A stretch of DNA of 64,000 nucleotides from Labrenzia sp. CE80 (GTDB lineage Bacteria > Pseudomonadota > Alphaproteobacteria > Rhizobiales > Stappiaceae): the NCBI RefSeq assembly GCF_009650605.1, contig NZ_WAJT01000001.1, forward strand, positions 2,232,001 to 2,296,000, given 5' to 3'. The position numbers and the translations under genes were made by a program. A model generated the notes under the pieces. That model searched no databases and was not told the DNA's origin. It saw only the letters and a program-made list of their open reading frames with translations. Of this stretch, positions 7,987 through 16,407 are shown one piece after another. Within the stretch, counting starts at the first letter, position 1; the number at the start of each line of letters is the position of its first letter.

Positions 7987-8649
7987 ATGGCTCATGCCGC
8001 TTACGTGTTTGACGCTTATGGCACCTTGTTCGATGTGCATGCGGCGGTCCGAAAGCACGCGGAGAAACTTGGCCCCGACGCCCAGGCGTTTTCCTTTGTC
8101 TGGCGGCAGAAACAGCTGGAATATTCCTGGGTGCGCGCGCTCATGAAAAAGTACCAGGATTTCTGGTCGCTGACGGAACAGGCGCTTGATACCGCCTATG
8201 CGCTTTACCCGTCCGCAGACAAGTCCCTGAGAGATGATCTCTTGAACGCATACTGGACGCTCGACTGTTACCCGGAAGTGCCGCAGGTCCTGACGGGTCT
8301 CAAGGCGACCGGGGCGAAGATTGCTATCCTGTCGAACGGATCCCCTGCGATGCTGGATGCAGCCGTTCAAGCGGCCGGCCTCGCCGATCTTCTGGATAAC
8401 GTCTTTTCCGTCGATGAGCTGAAGACCTACAAGACCGACGAGCGGACCTATGAAATGGTGACCAACCATTTCCGCATCTATCCTGATGCCGTCTCGTTTC
8501 AGTCCTCGAACCGTTGGGACGTCGCAGGAGCAACTGCGTTCGGCTTCAGGACGGTCTGGATGAACCGCACCAACCAGCCGGATGAATACACAGATCTTGC
8601 CCCCAGTGCGGTCCTGAGTGACCTGACGGGCCTCGCTGGCCTCGGCTAA
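7987..8649 (+). CDS. (S)-2-haloacid dehalogenase, type II
   Basis: A 220-residue HAD-superfamily enzyme that hydrolyses L-2-haloacids through an aspartyl ester. The nucleophile lies in YVFDAYGTLFDV (Asp at residue 9), motif II is LSNGSP, the conserved Lys is in TYKTDERTYEMV, and motif III is SSNRWDVAGA. The ATG at 7987 has a GGAG sequence eight bases upstream; an upstream in-frame ATG at 7921 lacks family similarity. The substrate cannot be fixed from sequence, since some homologues act on other small acids. Confidence 0.87.
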   Translation: MAHAAYVFDAYGTLFDVHAAVRKHAEKLGPDAQAFSFVWRQKQLEYSWVRALMKKYQDFWSLTEQALDTAYALYPSADKSLRDDLLNAYWTLDCYPEVPQVLTGLKATGAKIAILSNGSPAMLDAAVQAAGLADLLDNVFSVDELKTYKTDERTYEMVTNHFRIYPDAVSFQSSNRWDVAGATAFGFRTVWMNRTNQPDEYTDLAPSAVLSDLTGLAGLG

Positions 8650-8770
8650 GGCAGAAGAAGAGCGGACGTTCGAACAGGCAGGATCTCAAGCGTGCATTTA
8701 GCTGCGCCTGTGAAGCCTGTTTTTCCGCGCCGCAAGCTTCGCACAATTTACAAGGGTTAGATCGGGGACC

Positions 8771-8816
8771 GCAGTCGTCTGTTGGCCGGTTTCCCGCACG
8801 TCCAACAGACGGCTGC
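8771..8816 (+). promoter_or_regulatory. 15-bp hairpin in the leader of the PilZ gene
   Basis: Bases 8776-8785 pair perfectly with 8802-8811, and the stem is extended by a G-U pair (8775/8812) and four more pairs (8771-8774 with 8813-8816). The loop is 16 bases. No T-run follows, so it is not a simple terminator. It lies 24 bases upstream of the PilZ start codon. Confidence 0.75.
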
Positions 8817-8840
8817 ATGGCGACAAACCAGGCAGGACCC

Positions 8841-9245
8841 ATGGACACCAAGCATCGTTTCAAGGAAGAAAGACACCATCCGCGCCGTCGCGCGCGCTTG
8901 AGGGGCGGCAAGATCGCTGACCTCAACGACAAATTCCTGACCGATTGCACTCTTTTTGATGTGTCCGAGGGAGGTGTAGGCCTGCTTGTGCCCGAAGACG
9001 TGATCCTCCCCCTCGAGGTGCTGCTTTACGACGACCGCGACAGGACTTTGGCATTGGCAAGAATCTGCTGGCGCAACGGAAAACAAATCGGAATTGCGTA
9101 TGAAGTACCGCCTGCCTCAGTCACGCTCTTCAAGGCGCAAAAACTGCAAGCCCTTCAATTCAGCCGGTATGCCGTGAGCGAGGATGAAGCCAAGTTCAAG
9201 GAAGACTCCAAGACCGAGGACGGTCCTCAGAAAACCATCGCTTAG
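8841..9245 (+). CDS. PilZ domain-containing protein
   Basis: A 134-residue single-domain protein. The RRxxR-type motif lies at residues 15-19 (RRRAR) and the second motif DVSEGGVGL at 40-48, which together form the cyclic-di-GMP-binding signature of PilZ domains. The C-terminal tail of about 25 residues is highly charged. The ATG at 8841 is favoured by AGGCAGGA upstream and because the ATG at 8817 directly abuts a strong hairpin. It ends 15 bases before the convergent LuxR gene. The target is unknown. Confidence 0.85.
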   Translation: MDTKHRFKEERHHPRRRARLRGGKIADLNDKFLTDCTLFDVSEGGVGLLVPEDVILPLEVLLYDDRDRTLALARICWRNGKQIGIAYEVPPASVTLFKAQKLQALQFSRYAVSEDEAKFKEDSKTEDGPQKTIA

Positions 9246-9260
9246 CGCTGACGTTTCGTT

Positions 9261-10019
9261 TCAAAGAAGTCTGGAACGCTGCAGGGTGACGAGATTCAAC
9301 CTCATGGCTTTCGTCGTCGCCATCAGGCGGTTCGTCACCTGGAGCTTCTTGAAGATGTTCGACCAATGGAACCGAACGGCAGGCTCTGAAATCCCGATTT
9401 GATCCGAGATTTCAACGTCGGTCTTGCCCTCTGATGCCCAACACAGAACCTCACGCTCGCGATTTGTCAGCGCCGGACAGTCGTCAGCCTTGTGAAAGCT
9501 CAGGAAGCGATCCTTAAAGACCGTGGCCAGCAGGTTGACCTCGGCCAGCTCGGAATAGCTTGGATCCTTGATCACCTCGCGCCGCGAGAGTCCGACGCCT
9601 GATATTTCTCCAGAATGGCTTACAAAAGGAATGCCGATCCCGTCGGCAAGACCTGCGTCGGCGGCCAGGTTCATCATGGTCTGTATTTTTTGACGGACGA
9701 TGGGCGCGACGCGCTCGTCGGCGAGCTTTGTCCTGGTCGCCTCCTCCCAGTAGAAAGCTGTCTGTTTCTTGAAGAGATAGTAGACGACTGGATCGATGTC
9801 GAAGAGGGATTGCTCACCGTAGAACTTCATCCAATCGTCCGGATAGTTCGTGGTAAAGCCATGCATCGCTGCGCGGTCAATGGATGGGTGATCGGTGATC
9901 AGGGTGAAACAGGCGTTGTCATAGCCGTAGTCCTGCACGGCAGAATAGAACATCTGGAACGCTTCTTCACCCGAAAGGGCATTCAGGATGCGTTCGACGT
10001 GCGCCCCAAGATCTTCCAT
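9261..10019 (-). CDS. LuxR family regulator with autoinducer-binding domain (solo)
   Basis: A 252-residue protein with an N-terminal acyl-homoserine-lactone-binding domain (about 1-165) and a C-terminal LuxR helix-turn-helix (about 183-245, LTNREREVLCWASEGKTDVE). The ligand-pocket residues of TraR/LuxR are present: Trp63, Tyr67, Asp76-Pro77, Trp91 and the later Gly in DGIGIPF. A ligand-responsive function is therefore likely. No luxI gene lies in the window, so it is a solo or acts with a distant synthase. It sits directly downstream of the methylmalonyl-CoA mutase genes on the same strand. A 16-bp dyad lies 13 bases before the start codon. Confidence 0.92.
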   Translation of the reverse strand: MEDLGAHVERILNALSGEEAFQMFYSAVQDYGYDNACFTLITDHPSIDRAAMHGFTTNYPDDWMKFYGEQSLFDIDPVVYYLFKKQTAFYWEEATRTKLADERVAPIVRQKIQTMMNLAADAGLADGIGIPFVSHSGEISGVGLSRREVIKDPSYSELAEVNLLATVFKDRFLSFHKADDCPALTNREREVLCWASEGKTDVEISDQIGISEPAVRFHWSNIFKKLQVTNRLMATTKAMRLNLVTLQRSRLL

Positions 10020-10031
10020 GTCGCCCCCGAC

Positions 10032-10047
10032 CTATCAGAAATGATAG
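10032..10047. promoter_or_regulatory. Dyad CTATCAGAAATGATAG, possible LuxR operator
   Basis: A perfect 6+4+6 inverted repeat just before the LuxR gene. A minus-strand -35 TTGACG (complement at 10053-10058) is placed so that the -10 would overlap the dyad. Autoregulation is inferred. Confidence 0.5.
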
Positions 10048-10119
10048 CTACACCGTCAATACTCGCGATGGTAGCGTATTCTTGTTTTCGCCATCTGGCT
10101 CCAATATTTTTATTTTTTC

Positions 10120-10151
10120 GATGCGGCCAGTTTTCTGGCCGCATCTTTTTT
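10120..10151 (+). terminator. Rho-independent terminator on the plus strand with no upstream plus-strand gene
   Basis: An 11-bp perfect stem, GATGCGGCCAG at 10120-10130 with CTGGCCGCATC at 10135-10145, a TTTT loop, and six T on the plus strand. On the minus strand the sequence after the stem is A-rich, so it does not fit as the mutase terminator. No plus-strand gene ends here. Confidence 0.75.
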
Positions 10152-10194
10152 GACCTGACGCAGGTGTAGGTTCAGAAGAATGATAAACCCACTT

Positions 10195-12360
10195 CTATTC
10201 AGCAGCCTCCGCAGGCTCATAGCCAAGCGCTGTGTTGAGTTTGGCAATCAGGTCAACAGCGGCCTCTGCGATCACCGTTCCCGGTGGGAAAATCGCGGTC
10301 GCGCCTGAGGCATAGAGCTCATCGTAATCCTGCGGCGGCACGACGCCGCCGACCACGATCATGATGTCTTCGCGGCCCTCATCCGCGAGCGCCTTCTTCA
10401 GCGCCGGAACAAGCGTGAGGTGGCCAGCGGCAAGCGACGATACGCCAACCACGTGAACATCATTCTCAACCGCCTGGCGGGCTGCTTCCTCCGGCGTCTG
10501 GAACAACGGACCGATATCAACATCAAAGCCAAGATCGGCAAAGGCCGACGCAATCACCTTCTGCCCGCGGTCGTGCCCATCCTGCCCCATCTTCGCGACC
10601 AGAATGCGCGGCCTGCGGCCGTCGTTTTCCTCAAAGGCCTCGACGAGCTTCAGAACCCTCTCGATGGTATCGGACATGGCGCCAGCCTCCCGTTTGTACA
10701 CACCTGAGATCGACTTGATCTCAGCCTTGTGGCGACCGAAGACCTTTTCCATCGCCAGGCTGATTTCACCAACCGTCGCCATGGCCCTTGCGGCCTTGAC
10801 GGAAAGATCAAGCAGATTGCCCTGCCCTGTCTTCGCGCCTTCGGTCAAGGCTTCAAGCGCCGCCTGCGTCTCGGACTCGTTGCGCTCAGTGCGCAGGCGC
10901 TCGAGCTTCGCAAGCTGCTGCGCCCGAACGTCTGCATTGTCGACTTTCAAGACGTCGATGGGCTGTTCGCTGGTCGGCTTGTACTTGTTGACGCCAACGA
11001 CGGTCTGCGCACCGCTGTCGATCCGTGCCTGGGTTTTGGCAGCCGCCTCCTCGATCCGAAGCTTGGGAATGCCCTTTTCGATCGCCTTGGCCATGCCACC
11101 CAGGTCTTCGACCTCTCGGATATGGGCCAGGGCCTTTTCCGCCAGATCGTTGGTGAGTTTCTCGACATAGAACGAGCCACCCCAAGGGTCGATGACCGAT
11201 GTGGTACCGCTTTCCTGCTGCAGGAACAGCTGGGTGTTGCGAGCTATGCGCGCGGAAAAATCCGTCGGCAGAGCAAGCGCTTCGTCCAAAGCGTTGGTGT
11301 GCAGGGATTGCGTGTGCCCCTGCGTTGCGGCCATGGCCTCGACACAGGTGCGGATCACGTTGTTAAAGACATCCTGCGCCGTCAGAGACCAGCCCGAGGT
11401 CTGGGAATGGGTGCGCAGCGACAGGGACTTCGGATTTTGCGGCTGGAAATTCTCCTGCATCAGGGTCGCCCAGATCAGCCGCGCTGCGCGCAGCTTGGCG
11501 ACTTCCATGAAGAAGTTCATGCCGATGGCCCAGAAGAACGACAGACGTGGTGCAAACTTGTCGATGTCCATGCCGGCGACCACGCCGGCGCGGGCATATT
11601 CGATACCGTCAGCAATCGTATAGGCCAGCTCCAGGTCCGCCGTCGCGCCGGCTTCCTGCATATGGTAGCCAGAAATTGAGATCGAATTGTAGCGCGGCAT
11701 ATTCACGCTGGTGTAGGCGAAGATGTCGGAGATGATCCTCATCGAATCCTTTGGCGGATAGATGTAGGTGTTGCGGACCATGAATTCCTTCAGAATGTCG
11801 TTCTGAATGGTTCCGGACAGATCAGCTTGGGCAACGCCTTGCTCCTCCGCCGCGACGATATAAAGCGCCAGCACAGGCAGAACAGCACCGTTCATGGTCA
11901 TGGACACACTCATCTTGTCGAGCGGGATGCCCGAAAAGAGGGTTCTCATGTCATAGATGGAGTCGATCGCCACACCTGCCATGCCAACATCGCCCGCAAC
12001 ACGCGGGTGGTCGCTGTCATAACCCCGATGCGTCGCCAAATCGAAGGCCACCGAGAGGCCTTTCTGACCAGCGGCAAGATTGCGCCGGTAAAAGGCGTTG
12101 GAGGCTTCTGCCGTCGAGAACCCGGCATACTGACGGACCGTCCAGGGCTGCTGAACGTACATGGTAGGATAAGGGCCACGCATAAACGGCGGCAGCCCGG
12201 GCCAAGTGTCCAGGTGCGCCAGCTCAGCCGTGTCCTCAGCTGTATAGACGCCAGGCACGTCGATATCTTCAGGCGTAAGCCAGGGCTCAGCGCTTCCCGC
12301 CTCAGCCTTGCCGAGGACATCCTTGAAAACGACCTTGGAGAAATCGGGGATCGTGGTCAT
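10195..12360 (-). CDS. scpA: Methylmalonyl-CoA mutase, large (catalytic) subunit
   Basis: A 721-residue adenosylcobalamin-dependent enzyme that interconverts (R)-methylmalonyl-CoA and succinyl-CoA. The N-terminal barrel domain (about 40-560) carries typical strings such as RGPYPTMYVQQPWTVRQYAG and the C-terminal domain carries the cobalamin-binding motif DGHDRGQK with the His that coordinates cobalt. Length matches the family. It overlaps the small-subunit gene by four bases (ATGA), and a GAGGAGG ribosome site lies inside that gene, so the two subunits are translationally coupled. MeaB, its GTPase chaperone, is encoded 12 kb away. Confidence 0.97.
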   Translation of the reverse strand: MTTIPDFSKVVFKDVLGKAEAGSAEPWLTPEDIDVPGVYTAEDTAELAHLDTWPGLPPFMRGPYPTMYVQQPWTVRQYAGFSTAEASNAFYRRNLAAGQKGLSVAFDLATHRGYDSDHPRVAGDVGMAGVAIDSIYDMRTLFSGIPLDKMSVSMTMNGAVLPVLALYIVAAEEQGVAQADLSGTIQNDILKEFMVRNTYIYPPKDSMRIISDIFAYTSVNMPRYNSISISGYHMQEAGATADLELAYTIADGIEYARAGVVAGMDIDKFAPRLSFFWAIGMNFFMEVAKLRAARLIWATLMQENFQPQNPKSLSLRTHSQTSGWSLTAQDVFNNVIRTCVEAMAATQGHTQSLHTNALDEALALPTDFSARIARNTQLFLQQESGTTSVIDPWGGSFYVEKLTNDLAEKALAHIREVEDLGGMAKAIEKGIPKLRIEEAAAKTQARIDSGAQTVVGVNKYKPTSEQPIDVLKVDNADVRAQQLAKLERLRTERNESETQAALEALTEGAKTGQGNLLDLSVKAARAMATVGEISLAMEKVFGRHKAEIKSISGVYKREAGAMSDTIERVLKLVEAFEENDGRRPRILVAKMGQDGHDRGQKVIASAFADLGFDVDIGPLFQTPEEAARQAVENDVHVVGVSSLAAGHLTLVPALKKALADEGREDIMIVVGGVVPPQDYDELYASGATAIFPPGTVIAEAAVDLIAKLNTALGYEPAEAAE

Positions 12361-14339
12361 GCCAAAGCCTCCTCACCTGACGCCATTCCCAAACGGGCAT
12401 GGAGCTCCTGCAGCAGTTCCAGAAGATTGCCGCCTGCATATATATATGTATCGACCCCAGCCGCCCGAAGGTCCGCCTCCAGGTCGGCAGGCTTTCCAGC
12501 CAGATAAAGATGTTCTGCGCCAGCAGCCTTGAATGCTTTCGCCGCGTTGACAGCCTGGTCCTGATAAACACGGTCGGACGAAACGAGGCAGGCAATGCGC
12601 GCATCAGAGGCCTTGAAGGCCTCTATCAGGTCTTCAAGGCTGTCCATCGCCTCGCCGCCGAGGCTGTGGATGCCGCCAGCTGCAAAGGCATTGGACACCC
12701 AGCTCGCCCTCGCGGCGAACTGGGCAAGCGGCCCGAGGCAGGCGAGGAAGATCTGGGGAGGACCGCCTGCATTGGTATCTGCCCGGTCCCGAAGCTGCTC
12801 AAACGGTTCTGCCAGACGCATGCGGCGCAGCGGCGTGATCGAAAAGGCAGGCGTGTCGGACATGGCCAGGGGCAGCAGGCCGGCGATGGTCGCCCCATTG
12901 GCAAAAGCCGTGCACATGGACCGAAAACGCTCGCCCGTGGCTGAATCGGAAACCTCGACTGCGGCGCCAAGCCCCTCGAGTTCAACGGACTGATCCTCAA
13001 GAACCGCGACAGGCTTTTCGTCCAGCGAAGGAAACTCGCTCACGCCGGTGATCGGACGTTTGCGCCGGGCGACATCAAGATTGCGCTGCCGGGCGGCTGC
13101 ACCGATCTTTTCAATGAGTGTGCCGCTGGCGAGCGCATCGAAGATCCCGCCTTCGGCCTCGATCTCCTGCAGCCGTGCCCAAGCGCTTGAGACAAGAGCC
13201 TCTGTTCGCGTCTCGATTGCGCCGGATCCTGCAGAAGGGTCTGCCACCATATGCAGTTGACTTTCTTCGAGAAGAATCGACTGGGTGTTGCGCGCAAGAC
13301 GACGGGCAAAACCGTCAGGCAGACCAATGGAACGCGTGTGCGGAAGCACGGTTATGCTGTCTGCTCCACCGATGCCGGCCGCAAATGTGGCCACCGTGTT
13401 GCGAAGAAGGTTCACCCATGGATCCACATCGGTGAGCATGCGGAAAGACGTTTGCATGTGAAGCTTCAGCGGCGTCTGCGGGAGACCACAAGCATCAAGG
13501 ATTGAGGCCCAGATGCGACGAGCCGCCCTTGCCTTCGCGATCGTACCGATCTGATCGGCGTCTGCTGTCAGAACGATCGACAGGTGATTTTGCCAGTTCG
13601 AAACCGGTATTTCGCGGCCCGAAAGCGCGCGCATATAGGCGATGCTGGTCGCCATGGAGCAGGCCAGCTCTTCAGCTGCTCCAGCCCCCGCGCCATGCCA
13701 GACACGGCCGTCTGCGCCGAAACAACAGCTGTTCGCCCCCATCTGCTCAAGCGCGTTGATCGCATCTCCAAAACGCGCCCAATGTTCTTCAAGCGGCAGA
13801 TTTAAACGACCGGATGACGCAAGTCGCGTTGCCGGATCATTGCCGAGATTGATTTCGACACGCGCCGGATCAATCGCCTTTTTCTCGAGATACGCCATCA
13901 ACATGGCCAGGAAGCCGTTTCCAGCATATCCGGCAGAGATACGAAGCTTGATCAGGTCGAGATAGACGCCGTCGAGCAAGGTCTCCATGTCGGCGAGGCA
14001 GTTTACATGAACGCCCGAGCTGCCTTCAGTGGCTTCAGCCGTTTCGAAGATCAGCTCCAAACCATCTGCGCCGCCTTCGAGGTCTTCGTGAATTTGGCGA
14101 TTGGCGTCTACAGCATCGGGAATATCGATCCGCTGAAAAACTGTCCATGGTTGCTGCGCCGCGCGCGTCTTTCTTGGCTCAACATCAGCACACCTATTAT
14201 AAAGAGGGGCGATATTGATCCCCTCATCGGTTTTGCCATGAAGTTTTGTCCTCGGTGCGCCTTTTAGAGCTCTATCGACTGCGGACAGCCAATCGTCTTC
14301 CGAATGAGACAAAAAGTTCAGAGGTATGTTCAACGTCAT
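12357..14339 (-). CDS. mutA: Methylmalonyl-CoA mutase, small subunit
   Basis: A 660-residue homologue of the large subunit that forms the heterodimer found in many bacteria. The barrel domain is recognisable (for example SFRMLTDVDPWVNLLRNTVA and QLHMVADPSAGSG), but the C-terminal domain has no DxHxxG motif: the equivalent region reads AAGGIHSLGGEAMDS. It therefore should not bind cobalamin, as known for small subunits. GGGAG lies six bases before the ATG. It is the first gene of the two-gene operon; the 530-base region upstream should hold the promoter. Confidence 0.96.
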   Translation of the reverse strand: MTLNIPLNFLSHSEDDWLSAVDRALKGAPRTKLHGKTDEGINIAPLYNRCADVEPRKTRAAQQPWTVFQRIDIPDAVDANRQIHEDLEGGADGLELIFETAEATEGSSGVHVNCLADMETLLDGVYLDLIKLRISAGYAGNGFLAMLMAYLEKKAIDPARVEINLGNDPATRLASSGRLNLPLEEHWARFGDAINALEQMGANSCCFGADGRVWHGAGAGAAEELACSMATSIAYMRALSGREIPVSNWQNHLSIVLTADADQIGTIAKARAARRIWASILDACGLPQTPLKLHMQTSFRMLTDVDPWVNLLRNTVATFAAGIGGADSITVLPHTRSIGLPDGFARRLARNTQSILLEESQLHMVADPSAGSGAIETRTEALVSSAWARLQEIEAEGGIFDALASGTLIEKIGAAARQRNLDVARRKRPITGVSEFPSLDEKPVAVLEDQSVELEGLGAAVEVSDSATGERFRSMCTAFANGATIAGLLPLAMSDTPAFSITPLRRMRLAEPFEQLRDRADTNAGGPPQIFLACLGPLAQFAARASWVSNAFAAGGIHSLGGEAMDSLEDLIEAFKASDARIACLVSSDRVYQDQAVNAAKAFKAAGAEHLYLAGKPADLEADLRAAGVDTYIYAGGNLLELLQELHARLGMASGEEALA

Positions 14340-14877
14340 CTAGATCTCCCAACACCCTCCGTTTTAGTCCCTGACGGGAAGGCAAGGCAACTCAGCAGAT
14401 CGGTTAAGGCAACGAGCGGATCGGATCGCCTCCCAAGTGCCAATAGCATTTCCAGTGCATTTCACCTCGAGCGTATCACGTCAAAATCAGCTTGCGTCAG
14501 CGCATCGTCTTGAGGATTTTCAACGCCGTGATTTGGTAAATGAATCCTTTCCAAATTACCCTAGGGACAGCGTAATTTTTGCCATTGATATTCCATCAGA
14601 AACAAATGGACAAAAAACTGGCGTGACAGGCCAAGTTTGACCACTTTAATTGGTGGCATGCTGGATATTTCTAATGTAACTTCTACATATTGCCGCACGG
14701 GAAGGTAACAACCTGTGCAACCCATAAACCAAGAACAACTTAAAATATGAGGAAAGGAACCAAGAAAAATTCTGAGAAAAATCCCATCTGCAGTACCTTG
14801 CTAAGAAATCGTAAAAATACGACTGGCATTGAACTGCATAAAGCGAAAATAAATCGCTATAACAACGGATGTGCACA
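14340..14877. other. AT-rich divergent intergenic region between mutA and the second LuxR gene
   Basis: About 540 bases with lower GC content than the flanks, especially 14640-14870. Several short frames occur but none has a convincing ribosome site or codon pattern. A possible -35 TTGAAC lies at 14829-14834 for the LuxR gene. The mutA promoter must also be here. I see no hairpin with a T-run. Confidence 0.5.
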
Positions 14878-15579
14878 ATGCTTGATCAAACTGAACTCAA
14901 GAATAAACTACGCGCAATTGCGGAAGCCAACGCCGCTCATCACGTGCTCGACATACTGGAATCCAACCTGCGCCGCATGGGAGCGACCCACGTTCTCGTC
15001 ACCGGCCTTCCGATGCCGAACAGACCAATCGACAGTCTCGTTCATCGCTTTCGCTGGCCAGATCTGCGGAACGACGGCATCGAGAGTACTTCTCTCTCTG
15101 CCAACGACAGCGCATTGATGCTGGGTCTTGCGTCCAACAGAGCCAAGGTCTGGAACATCTCCGCTGGCGACATGGAGCATTCCGATCTCCTGGCTGCCGC
15201 TGGTGAGGGCAATCAGGTTGTCATCGTTCCAGTGACCGAGCTGCATCCTTTCCAAGCTTTCGTCTTTGCAGCAGGCCCATCGATCCAGGCGACCAAGTGG
15301 GAACTGAACGCTCTTGAACTTCTGTCTGGTGCCGCTCTCGCCCGTCTTCGCGATCTAGGTGTCGTCTCTGGCCAACGTCCAGGCGCACTCTCGACCCGCG
15401 AACGCCGCGTTCTTGAGCTGACCGCATTCGGCAAGACCGCCGGTGAAATCGCGGATGTTCTCGAGATCTCGCAGCGGACCGTGCATGCGCACCTGCAGAA
15501 CGCAAGCGTAAAGCTAAACGCTTCCAACAAGACGCACACAGTCGTTGAAGCGCTGCGCTACGGTCAAATTCGGGTCTGA
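14878..15579 (+). CDS. LuxR family regulator with divergent sensory domain
   Basis: A 233-residue regulator. The C-terminal helix-turn-helix is clear (LSTRERRVLELTAFGKTAGE, about residues 165-230). The N-terminal domain aligns roughly with autoinducer-binding domains, with a Trp in FRWPDL and another in KVWN, but the Tyr four residues after the first Trp is missing and the usual Asp-Pro is Asp-Ser. It may bind another ligand or none. The ATG at 14878 is favoured over 14869 because a GGAT lies seven bases before it; evidence is weak. It is divergent from the mutase operon, so it may control it. Confidence 0.85.
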   Translation: MLDQTELKNKLRAIAEANAAHHVLDILESNLRRMGATHVLVTGLPMPNRPIDSLVHRFRWPDLRNDGIESTSLSANDSALMLGLASNRAKVWNISAGDMEHSDLLAAAGEGNQVVIVPVTELHPFQAFVFAAGPSIQATKWELNALELLSGAALARLRDLGVVSGQRPGALSTRERRVLELTAFGKTAGEIADVLEISQRTVHAHLQNASVKLNASNKTHTVVEALRYGQIRV

Positions 15580-15955
15580 CCAAAAAACGACGACCGCCAG
15601 CAGCTACATGTGATTGCGTGCTGGTTTCCAAAGAACCTGGGCAAAAAGCCTTGGCCACCTTTTGGGGGGAAACGATACGCGTCGACGAGCTTTTGCCGAC
15701 GCGAGACACCAAAGACCTCAATCGCGAGGCATCACTCTGGCCAGGGTCAGATCGGGATCACGCCCCAAGAATTTTTGCGCCTTCAATAGACTGAACAAAG
15801 TTCATTCTGCCCTCGTGAAGCCCTTCCATTTCTTATTGTCGGCCTCGCGCTTCCAAGCCATCGGCAAAGCCGGCGTCAATATTCCGCGCAGACGCACAAA
15901 AAAGGCGAGACGTCGCCGCCTCGCCCTTCTGAATTGTTCAATTCAAAAAAAGTCG
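15580..15955. other. Intergenic region with no convincing gene
   Basis: About 375 bases between the LuxR gene and the convergent DUF4332 gene. Long frames crossing it are shadows with no ribosome site. Only the DUF4332 terminator at the right end and a short inverted repeat GAATTG/CAATTC at 15931-15944 stand out. Confidence 0.5.
15896..15925 (-). terminator. Terminator of the DUF4332 gene
   Basis: GGCGAG at 15904-15909 pairs with CTCGCC at 15920-15925 across a 10-base loop. On the minus strand the stem is followed by six T. It lies about 30 bases after the stop. Confidence 0.75.
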
Positions 15956-16363
15956 TCAGTAGGTCATCATAGCCGGCAGTTCCTTGGCCTGCTCAACCCA
16001 CTTGGTCACCTGTGCCGCGCCGGGTACCTGGCGCACCAGGTTCTTTTCAGAGTTCACTTCAGACATCTTGTCCGCAAGGTTTTCCGCATTGCGATGCTTG
16101 AGCTCCTTGACTGTGTCCACGCCTGCAGCTTCCAGGAGCTCGGAATACTCTTCGCCAACGCCGCTGATGCGCATCAGATCGGCCATGTTGGCCCACTTGA
16201 GAATACGGCTTGCTTCGATGCCGGTTTCGTCAGCGAGCGCCTTTCGGCCCTTCGGGTCCTTAGCGCGCTCAAGATAGGCTTCCGTGGTCTTGATCCCAAC
16301 GGCGCCAAGCTTTTCAGCGAATACTGGACCAATTCCCTCGATTTCAGAGATCGAATACGACAT
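15956..16363 (-). CDS. DUF4332 domain-containing protein
   Basis: A 135-residue soluble protein built of helix-hairpin-helix-like repeats: IEGIGPVFAEKLGAVGIKTT near the N-terminus and ISGVGEEYSELLEAAGVDTV in the middle. This is the DUF4332 pattern, which resembles DNA-binding HhH motifs, though no function is established. The ATG at 16363 matches family N-termini; a TTG at 16369 is closer to the GGGAG ribosome site and could be used instead, adding two residues. It lies 45 bases downstream of the DUF2267 gene and may be read with it. Confidence 0.85.
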   Translation of the reverse strand: MSYSISEIEGIGPVFAEKLGAVGIKTTEAYLERAKDPKGRKALADETGIEASRILKWANMADLMRISGVGEEYSELLEAAGVDTVKELKHRNAENLADKMSEVNSEKNLVRQVPGAAQVTKWVEQAKELPAMMTY

Positions 16364-16407
16364 TTTCAAAGTTACTCCCTGATTTCCCCGAACTTCATTT
16401 GGGACAA

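Noticed and set aside
10729..11679. 316-codon plus-strand frame within the mutase large subunit
   Set aside because: Antisense shadow produced by GC-rich codon bias; the minus-strand product is an unmistakable mutase.
12430..12455. TATATATATG run inside mutA considered as an internal promoter
   Set aside because: It encodes the normal DTYIYAG segment of the protein, and no -35 box is suitably placed.
14747..15118. 123-codon plus-strand frame in the AT-rich gap running into the LuxR gene
   Set aside because: Wrong frame relative to the LuxR gene, no ribosome site, Lys/Asn-rich composition simply follows local AT content.
15760..15880. Two tiny overlapping minus-strand ORFs (19 and 15 codons) upstream of the DUF4332 terminator
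   Set aside because: They lie downstream of a terminator and lead to no gene, so a leader role makes no sense; length is within chance.
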